Shown here piece after piece: positions 8,738 through 18,100 of a stretch of DNA of 64,000 nucleotides. The translations under genes and the position numbers were made by a program. The stretch covers positions 5,158,501 through 5,222,500 of the forward strand of contig NZ_CP134772.1 in the NCBI RefSeq assembly GCF_031882575.1, given 5' to 3'. This DNA comes from Pseudomonas sp. VD-NE ins (GTDB taxonomy: Bacteria > Pseudomonadota > Gammaproteobacteria > Pseudomonadales > Pseudomonadaceae). Position 1 is the first letter of the stretch; every line of letters begins with the position of its first letter. Under the pieces are notes generated by a model that saw only the letters and a program-made list of their open reading frames with translations, had not been told where the DNA came from and made no database searches.

Positions 8738-9735
8738 CCGAACAGATCGAGCCCGGCAGCGCCAGCCACGCCGCCCAGCAACGCCAGCGTGCCAGCCAGT
8801 TGGCGCAGGCAGTACGCGGCGAATTGCAGAAGGCCCTGATCGGCCAGAACCAGGTGATCGATGATGTGCTGACGGCGCTCATCGCCGGCGGTCATGTGCT
8901 GCTCGAAGGCGTGCCGGGGCTGGGTAAAACCCTGTTGGTAAGGGCGTTGGCCCGCTGCTTCGGTGGCGAGTTTGCGCGGATTCAATTCACCCCGGATCTG
9001 ATGCCCAGTGACGTCACCGGCCACGCCGTGTACGACCTGCAAACCGAGCAGTTCAAGCTGCGAAAAGGCCCATTGTTCACCAACCTGTTGCTGGCCGATG
9101 AGATCAACCGCGCCCCGGCGAAAACCCAGGCAGCCTTGCTCGAAGCGATGCAGGAGCGCCAGGTCACGCTCGAAGGTCGCGCCCTGCCGATCGCGCAACC
9201 GTTCATGGTCCTCGCCACGCAAAACCCGATCGAACAGGAAGGCACCTATCCGCTGCCGGAAGCCGAGCTCGACCGGTTCATGCTCAAAGTGCGCATGGAC
9301 TACCCCGACGCCGATCAGGAGCTGAACATGGTGCGCCAGGTCTGCCGCTCGACCCGCGCCGACATGCTCGATGTGCAACCGTTGCGCACCGTGTTGCAGG
9401 CCAAGGACGTGCAAGCCCTGCAACGCATCGCCAGTGATCTGCCGCTGGACGATCAGGTGCTTGATTACGCCGTGCGCCTGGCGCGCAGCACCCGCACCTG
9501 GCCGGGACTGACCCTCGGCGCCGGGCCGCGCGCCTCGATTGCCCTTGTGCGTTGCGCCCGCGCCCGCGCCTTGTTGCGCGGTGGCGAGTTCGTGATTCCC
9601 GACGATATCAAGGGCTGTGCGCTGGCCGTGCTGCGCCATCGCGTACGCATCGCCCCGGAGCTGGACATCGAAGGTTTGCAGGTCGATCAGGTGCTCGCGC
9701 AATTGCTCGACCAAGTCCCGGCGCCGCGTCTGTGA
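8734..9735 (+). CDS. MoxR-family AAA+ ATPase
   Basis: 333 residues. MoxR ATPases act as chaperones that mature or activate partner proteins, usually VWA/DUF58 proteins encoded next door. Walker A is GVPGLGKTLL, Walker B is LLADEINRAP, and the family sequence TQNPIEQEGTYPLPEAELDRF follows. The C-terminal lid occupies the last 90 residues. The ATG at 8734 overlaps the previous stop (ATGA); a longer in-frame start at 8596 would lie well inside the DUF4350 gene and is rejected. The stop overlaps the GTG of the DUF58 gene. Confidence 0.93.
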   Translation: MTEQIEPGSASHAAQQRQRASQLAQAVRGELQKALIGQNQVIDDVLTALIAGGHVLLEGVPGLGKTLLVRALARCFGGEFARIQFTPDLMPSDVTGHAVYDLQTEQFKLRKGPLFTNLLLADEINRAPAKTQAALLEAMQERQVTLEGRALPIAQPFMVLATQNPIEQEGTYPLPEAELDRFMLKVRMDYPDADQELNMVRQVCRSTRADMLDVQPLRTVLQAKDVQALQRIASDLPLDDQVLDYAVRLARSTRTWPGLTLGAGPRASIALVRCARARALLRGGEFVIPDDIKGCALAVLRHRVRIAPELDIEGLQVDQVLAQLLDQVPAPRL

Positions 9736-11063
9736 AACCCTCACGCCTGTTGTTGATCTGGCTGACATTGCTGCTGCTTATCGGCATTGTCCTCGGTACA
9801 TTGCGCGCACTGGAGATCGAGATCCCGGCGAGCCTGATCTCGATCAACTGGGGCTTGCTGCTGGCGCTGTTGGCCCTGGCGGTACTGGATGCGCTGCGCC
9901 TGCAACGCCTGCCAACACCGCGCATCACACGGCAGATGCCCGGCAGTCTGGCGCTTGGCCGCTGGGGTGAGGTGCGTCTGGAAGTCGAACATGACTTCAG
10001 CGAGCCGATGCGCATTGAACTGTTCGATCACCCGCCAGAAGGTTTGAGTTTCGAACACCTGCCGCTGTCGATTGAATTGCAACCCGGCCAGCGCAGCCTG
10101 CTCGGCTATCGTCTGCGCCCACTCAAGCGTGGTCATTTCAGCTTCGCCCACTGCGAAACAAGTCTGCCCAGCCCCTTGGGTTTGTGGTCAGGCAAACGCC
10201 TGCTCGACGTCAGCGACCAGACCCGCGTCTACCCCGACTTCGCCCGGCTTTACGGCGGTGAGTTGCTGGCGGTCGACAACTGGCTCAGCCAGCTCGGCGT
10301 ACGTCAGCGGCAACGGCGCGGTCAGGGCCTGGAATTTCACCAACTGCGCGAATTCCGTGAAGGCGACAGTCTGCGTCAGATCGACTGGAAAGCCACCGCG
10401 CGCCAACGCACGCCGATTGCCCGTGAGTATCAGGACGAGCGCGACCAGCAAATCATCTTCCTGCTCGACTGCGGCCGACGCATGCGCAGCCAGGACGATG
10501 AACTGTCGCACTTCGACCACGCGCTCAATGCCTGCCTGCTGCTCAGTTACGTGGCCCTGCGTCAGGGCGATGCAGTGGGTTTGAGTACCTTCGCCAGTGA
10601 ACAGCCACGCCATCTCGCGCCGGTCAAAGGCACCGGGCAACTGAACGTGCTGCTCAACACGGTTTATGACCTCGACAGCACGCAGCGCCCTGCCGATTAT
10701 CAGGCCGCCGCCAATCAACTGCTGAGTCGCCAGAAGCGTCGGGCACTAGTGGTACTGGTGACCAACCTGCGCGATGAGGATGACGATGGACTGCTGAGCG
10801 CGGTCAAACGCCTGAGCGCACAACACCGGGTGCTGGTGGCCAGTCTGCGCGAAGAGACGCTGGATACGTTACGCCAGACACCGGTGCAGACCCTGCCGGA
10901 GGCGCTGGCCTACTGCGGGACAGTGAATTACCTGAATGAGCGGGCAGAACTCCATGAGCGGTTGAGCGCTCATGGCGTTCCGGTGGTGGATGTCCGGCCT
11001 GCGGAGCTGGGGGCCGAACTGGTGACGCAGTATCTGAGCTGGAAAAGAAGTGCGGCGCTTTGA
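9732..11063 (+). CDS. DUF58 / VWA-like protein, MoxR partner
   Basis: 443 residues from GTG at 9732, which overlaps the moxR-like stop (GTGA). Two N-terminal hydrophobic helices (LLLIWLTLLLLIGIVLGTL and a second near 35-55) anchor it. The DUF58 signature RGQGLEFHQLREFREGDSLRQIDWKATAR lies near 200-230. After it comes a von Willebrand A-like fold starting with IIFLLDCGRRM, a degenerate metal-binding motif. It closes the operon. Its stop is immediately followed by the end of the convergent Ig-repeat gene at 11064, with no intergenic base, so the Tc island abuts the core operon directly here. Confidence 0.85.
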   Translation: MKPSRLLLIWLTLLLLIGIVLGTLRALEIEIPASLISINWGLLLALLALAVLDALRLQRLPTPRITRQMPGSLALGRWGEVRLEVEHDFSEPMRIELFDHPPEGLSFEHLPLSIELQPGQRSLLGYRLRPLKRGHFSFAHCETSLPSPLGLWSGKRLLDVSDQTRVYPDFARLYGGELLAVDNWLSQLGVRQRQRRGQGLEFHQLREFREGDSLRQIDWKATARQRTPIAREYQDERDQQIIFLLDCGRRMRSQDDELSHFDHALNACLLLSYVALRQGDAVGLSTFASEQPRHLAPVKGTGQLNVLLNTVYDLDSTQRPADYQAAANQLLSRQKRRALVVLVTNLRDEDDDGLLSAVKRLSAQHRVLVASLREETLDTLRQTPVQTLPEALAYCGTVNYLNERAELHERLSAHGVPVVDVRPAELGAELVTQYLSWKRSAAL

Positions 11064-14000
11064 TCAAGTCACCACCTCGACCTGTACGCTGCCAGTGTCC
11101 GAAGAACCGTCAGGATTTTCGACCTTGACCGTCAGGGACATGACTTGCGGCACCTGCACAGGCCTGCCAATGCTGGTGTATTTCCCCTCTCTGTCGGTAA
11201 GCCCCTCGATAAAGGGCGCATTGTTGCGTGACACCAGAATTTTTCTGAATGGCATGGGTTTTCGCGATTGCTTGTCGACGATCTGCGCGGTCATCGTCAC
11301 CAACTGATTGACCGGAACCGGATTGGGTGTAGCGACAACCGACTCGACGGCCGCAAAACGTGACTCGACGATATCGAGGATCAACGCCCTGACGTCCCAT
11401 CCCGCTATCCCTCCCCTCACCGATGCCAATAGTGAATCCTTTTCTGGTTCGCCAAGGACGAAATGCACCTTCGTCTTGCCCTCGGCATCCGTCAGCGTTG
11501 CCGGTAACGATGTGTTGTCGTATTCCCACATCACTTCGACATTGGCCAGAGGCTCCCCGGTGTCAGCTGAAACAACCAAGGCCTGCGCTGTCATCTCTTG
11601 TCCTGGATGTCCGGTCAAATCATCGCTGACCAGTTCTTTGATTTCCCGAGGCTCATGGAGAAAAAACGGCAACGAAATCGACTCCGAATACTGCGCATCC
11701 CCCACGGTCACCGTCAGTTGCGCCGCTCCGGGATTCTTGGGCACAAAGCGGATCCGCGCCTCGCCGTAGAAGTTGGTGGTCGTCGTTACCTCGCCAAGAT
11801 CCGGACTGCGCCAGACAACATTCATCCCCACCATCGGCCTGCCGCTGATGGCCGAGACGATAGTGATCGTCTCCGACAACGCCTCGCCCCAAAGCAAGGT
11901 CTGACTGCCCCGCGGACGCTCGGCGATCTTCACCACTTGGGCGCCTTCGCCCACCGACATTGCATTGACAGGTGACCATCGAGCCAGCTTGTCGCAGGCC
12001 AGAAACAAACCGAAACTGCCGTTACGCTTGTCATCGACCGAGAATGAATCGGTGAATCCTGCCTCGCTGCTGAAAACCCTTGGCAGACCGAGTACTGGCT
12101 GAGCAAAGCGAATGCCCAGAGCCTCGGGACCGGCACCCACCATGCCCAGTGTCAATTCGCGACCTGACAAGAACGTATCCCCCGGAGCGGTCATATTGAT
12201 TCGGTGGGTCAGTTTGCGACGCGGAAAACAAGTGTTCTGGCCGAATGGCTGTGCAGGCCCGTTGTCCATACTGAACTGCAATCGAGCCCACGGATCGTCG
12301 GCCAGCGAACAGACCTCCATCGAACGAGCATCTGTAACATTGTCATACGGACTGGTGACAGCCACCTCAACCGTTGCCAATCCGCCTGTGGTTGCCCCAT
12401 ACGCAAAGGCTGCCCAGCCATCGTCAGCAGTCACCTGTTCTTCAGTGTGGCCATCAACCGTCCACCATGTCGGCACTTGAACCATGGCATCTTGCGAGAA
12501 GTCTGAACGCACCTTCACCCACATCCATGCCGGTTCCTGACCCACGACCGGGTACACCGCGGATTCACGCACGGTTTCAATGCTGAGTTTGTTATGACCC
12601 AAGTGCAGCGTGGTTGAATCGGTTTTGCCCCAAAGCCCCAAAATAAAATTAATTCTAAAACTCCCGGCAACCCGACTCGCCGAGCAATCCAGTGTCCAGG
12701 TCATGCCACTTTCATCAATAACATTGTCGCTACGTAAAGGAGGGTTCAGGACGATGCCCAATTCTGCTGCTGGAGTTCCGTTCCATTGCAAATCCATCGC
12801 AAGACCCACCAGGGCACTCAGCGCATGGGTTCTGAAAATATACCGGTGTACGGCGCCCAGGCAGGGATACAGCGACTGACCTCGTTCGGGGCTCATTTGA
12901 TCCAGAACAAGCGTGAACTCATCGTGAATATCCGGCGAAAACAAGCGACCGAGTAACTCTCGATCTTCCAGTGAATCGGTCAACAATCGCAGTCCGAACA
13001 TACTGCTGCGGCTCGTTGCGAACTCGGAACTCAGGGTCCAGATCAGCGGTTCATCTTCCAGCAATACCCTGGGCTCGCCGAGGTGACTGACCTCCAGCCC
13101 GATCTCAGGATCGTCAACGCCCCATGCCAAGGTGATTTTTTGGCCAATCAGAGGACTGCGGGCAAGGGCAGTAACCTCCAGGGAGTGGGTTCGACCTCGT
13201 GTGCAGGCAACACCTGAATCTCTGTCGATCAGGCCGCGATCAAACGTAATGCCGAGCTTGTCTTTCCACGAGCTACTGGCAATTGCGGTCACGGTAAATT
13301 CGCACTGATGCGGCTCAGCAGACTCATGGGCCCGGACCGTGGCGGCGATCGCATGAATCCCGGGCTCTCTGGTGTAAAACTTCAGGCTCCCCCAACCACC
13401 GCTTCCCGTTTGGCTGCACACAATGCCATTGGCGGTTAGCCACTCGATCTTCGCACCGATCACCGGTTCGCCGTCGCCCTGATCGGTGACATGAACCACC
13501 TGCAATCGCAGGTACGCACTTTCGTACTCTTCCACCACCGGACTATTTTCCGCCTGGCGTACCTCTTTGATCCTGATCCTGTTGCGCGCCAGCGACATGC
13601 ATTTCCTGGGCGACGGCAACAACAGCTTCGAGCAGACCAGTGACAATTCGAACATCCCGTCACGCTGGTCTTCACAAGTCAGGCTCCAGGAGGCGGTGCC
13701 GCCCTCGTCGACCGGCATAGGCACTGCCGTTTCCAGAGGCGGACTGACAACGACACCCAGTTGCTCATGCCTGTCACCGTGCCAGTACAGATAGAAGTCA
13801 CTGCCGCGCAGACGACTGTCTGCGGCCAGCATTACGTCAATGGAATGTGTAGAACCTCGGTTTGGATAACTGTTATCAATCCAGTATCTGGTCTCGTTGT
13901 TTTCAACGACAGTCAACTGTGCCCACGGATCCTCGCCCAGTACCAGCACGTCAAACGTCTGAGTCCACACACCCTGCTCGTAATAAAGACTGACCACAGA

Positions 14001-15110
14001 GGCTTCAATAATGAAGTCCCCTGCTGCCTTCGCCTCATAATCGAAGTAGGCCCAACCTTGTTCATCAGTAACGGCAGCCGCCAAAACCCCTTGCCCGGCG
14101 GTCGACCAGTTCACCGTAAGCCCGGCAAATGGCTGGCCGGTGTAGTACGACGCAACCTGCACACCCAGGCGAACAGTTTGCTCAATCAACGGGTAGTAAG
14201 CGGCCTCGACCACCTCACGAAAAATCAGTCGGTGATGCCCTAGCGATACAGGGATCTCGTAGGCCTGCGCGGTGTAACGGTTGCGCAAACTCAGGGTGAA
14301 TTCATAGTCCTGATCATCGATCAACGGGCAATCGAGCGTCCATGGCAGGTCCAGCGATTGCTGGGTGTCCCAAGCAGGTTTCGCGACAATCGCGCCCTGC
14401 GGGTTATTGTCGATGCTCAATGCAACCGGGGTGCCGTCCCAAGGGTTATCTGACACAGGTACAAAACTGAGTATGTGGGGCGAGATCAATCCGCCGCCGC
14501 CGAAATCACTGCCACTGTTTGCTCCCTGGCACAGATACATTTTGCGCGAGGGCAGAAACGACATGCCATCGAGTTGTATTTCCTGTAATTCAAGCGGCGC
14601 AAGTTTCAATTCGAGCTTGATGCGGGTAACCCAGAGTTCGCCATTAGGATTGGGGGACTCATTCGAGCTGAATAATTCAATGCGCAACGGCTCTGATTCT
14701 GAAATAGCCGATGTCAGTTCCACTTCATGCAGGGTCGGACTGAATCGCCTCGCAGGCTCTGAGCCGAGACGATCCAGACGGTCTTCATGATCACGGTTGC
14801 TGGCGGGTTTTAGCTCGATGAAGTGGTGCTCGGTTTCTCCCTGGGAAATCCTCACCCAGCCTGATTGGTTGAAACTGCTTTCCCAGAGAAAACTCAGCCA
14901 ATAAGTGCCATTGCCATCGAGGTCCTTGGGAAGTGTAACGTCCTGACTGATACCCGCACCCTTCGGCGCTTTGATGTGTTTGACAGGCATGTTGTCGTAA
15001 TACGCAGTACCTATGAGAACCCTCCCCGTCCTTGTCCAGAATTCGAATGCTTCTTCGAACTCGCCATTGCACACAAGATTCTCGTTTGCCTGAACGACAG
15101 GATCATTCAT
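11064..15110 (-). CDS. Giant Ig-repeat protein of the Tc toxin operon (1348 aa)
   Basis: No enzyme motif and no signal peptide. About residues 1-170 look like a jelly-roll or carbohydrate-binding-type domain (NLVCNGEFEEAFEFWTRTG). The rest alternates two modules. One is a Big-1/invasin-like Ig domain of about 90 residues with the pattern TG-P-x-G-V-W ... TD-x-x-G-W-A-x-F, for example near 320-395, 525-615, 855-940, and three in a row at the C-terminus from about 1080. The other is a module of about 100-130 residues with the pattern R-x-x-THSI ... LxG ... LGI ... P ... WxL ... GSFxLxL, seen about five times. The ATG overlaps the TcaB-like stop by 8 bp with GGGAG about 9 nt upstream, so it is co-translated with the toxin A genes. 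A role in receptor or surface binding is only inferred. I know no named homologue. Confidence 0.75.
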   Translation of the reverse strand: MNDPVVQANENLVCNGEFEEAFEFWTRTGRVLIGTAYYDNMPVKHIKAPKGAGISQDVTLPKDLDGNGTYWLSFLWESSFNQSGWVRISQGETEHHFIELKPASNRDHEDRLDRLGSEPARRFSPTLHEVELTSAISESEPLRIELFSSNESPNPNGELWVTRIKLELKLAPLELQEIQLDGMSFLPSRKMYLCQGANSGSDFGGGGLISPHILSFVPVSDNPWDGTPVALSIDNNPQGAIVAKPAWDTQQSLDLPWTLDCPLIDDQDYEFTLSLRNRYTAQAYEIPVSLGHHRLIFREVVEAAYYPLIEQTVRLGVQVASYYTGQPFAGLTVNWSTAGQGVLAAAVTDEQGWAYFDYEAKAAGDFIIEASVVSLYYEQGVWTQTFDVLVLGEDPWAQLTVVENNETRYWIDNSYPNRGSTHSIDVMLAADSRLRGSDFYLYWHGDRHEQLGVVVSPPLETAVPMPVDEGGTASWSLTCEDQRDGMFELSLVCSKLLLPSPRKCMSLARNRIRIKEVRQAENSPVVEEYESAYLRLQVVHVTDQGDGEPVIGAKIEWLTANGIVCSQTGSGGWGSLKFYTREPGIHAIAATVRAHESAEPHQCEFTVTAIASSSWKDKLGITFDRGLIDRDSGVACTRGRTHSLEVTALARSPLIGQKITLAWGVDDPEIGLEVSHLGEPRVLLEDEPLIWTLSSEFATSRSSMFGLRLLTDSLEDRELLGRLFSPDIHDEFTLVLDQMSPERGQSLYPCLGAVHRYIFRTHALSALVGLAMDLQWNGTPAAELGIVLNPPLRSDNVIDESGMTWTLDCSASRVAGSFRINFILGLWGKTDSTTLHLGHNKLSIETVRESAVYPVVGQEPAWMWVKVRSDFSQDAMVQVPTWWTVDGHTEEQVTADDGWAAFAYGATTGGLATVEVAVTSPYDNVTDARSMEVCSLADDPWARLQFSMDNGPAQPFGQNTCFPRRKLTHRINMTAPGDTFLSGRELTLGMVGAGPEALGIRFAQPVLGLPRVFSSEAGFTDSFSVDDKRNGSFGLFLACDKLARWSPVNAMSVGEGAQVVKIAERPRGSQTLLWGEALSETITIVSAISGRPMVGMNVVWRSPDLGEVTTTTNFYGEARIRFVPKNPGAAQLTVTVGDAQYSESISLPFFLHEPREIKELVSDDLTGHPGQEMTAQALVVSADTGEPLANVEVMWEYDNTSLPATLTDAEGKTKVHFVLGEPEKDSLLASVRGGIAGWDVRALILDIVESRFAAVESVVATPNPVPVNQLVTMTAQIVDKQSRKPMPFRKILVSRNNAPFIEGLTDREGKYTSIGRPVQVPQVMSLTVKVENPDGSSDTGSVQVEVVT

Positions 15111-18100
15111 GACTGCGCACTCCCTTGCCCTTGCCAGCCTGTCTCTCTCCCGTTGCCTTGACCAACTCCTTCACCGAATCGGTAAACGACTGATCTCCGC
15201 TCTTGCACGTATAGCGAATGCGCAGAATGCAATCGTTCATCGAGCGCAACATGGCCTCCTGCTGCAGCTCTTTATGCCAAGGCCATTTCAGCTCCCAGGC
15301 GGACACCACACCGGTGTTTTCAAACGGATTGAGCAAACCTTCATCCGGCTTTACCGCCGCCATGCCATTGTCGGCAATACCTACCGACAGGGCGATCTGC
15401 TGACCGGGGCGCACGTTGAACAGCACATCGTTCGGGGCCACCTCCTCAGGAACGGGATTGTGCAAGTACTGCACTGACTGCACCGAAGCCCGGCTCGCGG
15501 TCAAGCTGCCGACCTGTAGCAACGTCGCGTGCACGTCCTCGAAAGGTCCCGTCAGTATCGGCAAATCGACTTCCACCGAACTGATCTGCCGGCAGTAATG
15601 CCCCGGATAATCCCGATCGAACAGCAATTGCGTCAGTCTGAACTCCAGCGAGCCGGTGGTCTGCAGTTGCGCCAGCGCCGCCTCCCAATTACCGATGCCG
15701 ACCTGAGGGTCTGTTGCATCGTTGAACAGGCGACGCAAAGAGATGGTTTTTACCAGCTCCAGCCGCCGCTCGGTGCGCTGCAGGTATTCATGCTCCATAC
15801 GCAGCAGATGTGCACGCAGATGCTCGCCGGCGGTCAAACCGTGGCGCTGATCCAGCCACACCTGAGGCAACGGAATATGTGAATCGTAATCGCCGGTTTC
15901 GGCACTCATCGCCGTTTGTGCGCTGAGACACAGACTGACCACCGCGTCATAAGCCTGATAGTGCAAGGCCTTGAGTTGGCCCAGCATCCAGCCGAACAAT
16001 TCGGCATTGGTCGCGCGTTTTTTCAGATAGTTGTACATCGTCAACGCCTGAGCATTAGCTCGCAGCGTTTGCGCGAAGTTGGTTCTGGCCGCATCAATCG
16101 CGTAGCTTTGCGCGACGATTTGCGCATCGATAGCAGCGACTTCTGCCAACGCCTGATCGCGTTGCAGCCCCCAATCATTGCGGCGGCGGCGATAGCCTTC
16201 GGTGGTGGCTTGCTTGTCGGCATCGATCTGCAACATCGACGAAGCGATTTCCAGGCCAAAGCAGATGGCATCGGTGACTTTGTCGACACGAAACCCACCG
16301 TTCGCCATACCGAAGATATTAGGCGCAGCCGCCACGGCCGCGCCTACCGGTTTGAGGATTTTGGCGGTCAGCGCCAGCTCCTTGGACTGGTCCAGGTTTG
16401 CCATGACCTGATATTCGACGGCCGACACGTTTTCGTCATAGCGGGCTGCGTAAGCATCCGCTCGTTCCCGAGCCACGGCCCGGCTCTGCTCAAGTGCCGT
16501 CAAACTCGCTTCCAACTGGGCGATGGATTGCTCCTGCACGGTTTTGGCATAGCTGCCCAACTCCACCAGATGGTTTTGCTGCAACTCCTCCTGCTCGGCA
16601 CGATCACGCCGCTCAAGCAGGTTGAGCACCTGGCTGCCGTAATCCTGCAAGCTCTGCACGGCGCGCAAGGCAACTTCGAAGATCACGCGCCAGCGAAACG
16701 CGATCACCACCAGCCGTCCGCCCATCGGCCTTGCGCCACCGACACCACCCGCCGCCAGCGCGCGCAGCAACTGATTCGGGTCAGTCGGTGGGTTGAACAG
16801 CGGCAGGAGCATGGGCTTGCCATCAATGGTCAGATTATTGCGCAAGTTGTTCATGCGGTACTGCGGCTCGTTGAACCGAGCGAGCAATTGCTCATTGATG
16901 GGCGCCCTGAACGGCGGACACCCCAACATGCCCAGCATCGGAGCCGAATCGGAACCGGCCGCAACATCCGCCAGGCTGAAACTCAGTGTCTGCTCGAAAG
17001 TTTCCAGTGCCGGGCGCGTGCAACTCTGTGCCAGAAGATTCTCCAGTGTTGCGCTCTGCCACAGGTTCACCGTTTGAGTCAGCGGCGGTTTGCCCATCAA
17101 TGATCCCGCTTGCACATAGCACAACTTCGCTGCCACCAGACTCTCACGGGTCAATTGACGGTAGTGCCAGTCCCCCCAGGTCATGAGGTTCTTCACATAC
17201 TCGATGAACATCAGCATTCTCAAATGCACAGGCGCTGAATATCCGATTGCATCCGGGTCGGCGGGCGCCACGGCTTCACAGCCGGCATTGCCCAGATCGT
17301 TGATCAACGGTCTGCAGCGCCAGTAATCCGGTTTCTCGGGGACCGAGCTGCTGTCGGCAGTAGCCCGGGGATCGAAGACGAAATGCAACCACGTCTGCGC
17401 TTCGGCAAACCGCTCTTCATCACGCAAGCGTGTCGCGATCAAATGCGGCAAATGGAAAAACAGCTCCCAGAAAAACAGACCGTTGGCACCGTCGAAAGCG
17501 CCATTGCGTTCCTCGAAATCAACATTGGTAGGCGGCGGCTCTGACAGATGCTGGGAGTCCCAGTTAATCAGCGTCGCTGGAGAGACAGTGGAGCGTGTGA
17601 CCAACTCGGGACCGAACAGCGAATTGAGCCGAACGTATCGCAGTGCCCAAGCAGCGCCAAGCTGAAAGTCGAGGAACTGGGCGGCATCCGTGGTGTTTTT
17701 CAGCAGCGTTGGCGCAAGGAAATCAGAGAGATCGACAATCGTCAGGTCAAACTGTTTACCGCCAAAGCCTTCAGTATCATTCCTTAAAGTGAACTTGACG
17801 TTGTTCCAGGCCCCCTTTGGTCGAGTGAAAGTAGCCAGAAATTTCATTGTCCAACCGCCGGCTGTAGACATCGCACGCTTCACCGGCGCCGGGTCACTAC
17901 CGGCGGAATTCTCCAACTGCAAGGTGAAGTTTGTATTCTTCTCTGACAAATCTGTGGGCCTGCAAAAGCCCTCAACCGTGAGCACGTCGTTGTCACCCAC
18001 TCGCATGGCGAAGACGTTCAGGCCCAGAAAAGCTGCCATGGAGCCTGACGGTGACTCACTTGGGACCACCCTGACCTCAAGGCCCAAGGGGTGCTGAACC

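Noticed and set aside
8341..9768. Long antisense frame (475 codons) over the DUF4350 and MoxR genes
   Set aside because: No ribosome site or family motif; the sense strand has intact Walker motifs and coupled starts.
12031..12879. Short plus-strand frames within the giant Ig gene
   Set aside because: They overlap a continuous 1348-codon gene and have no start signal or motif.
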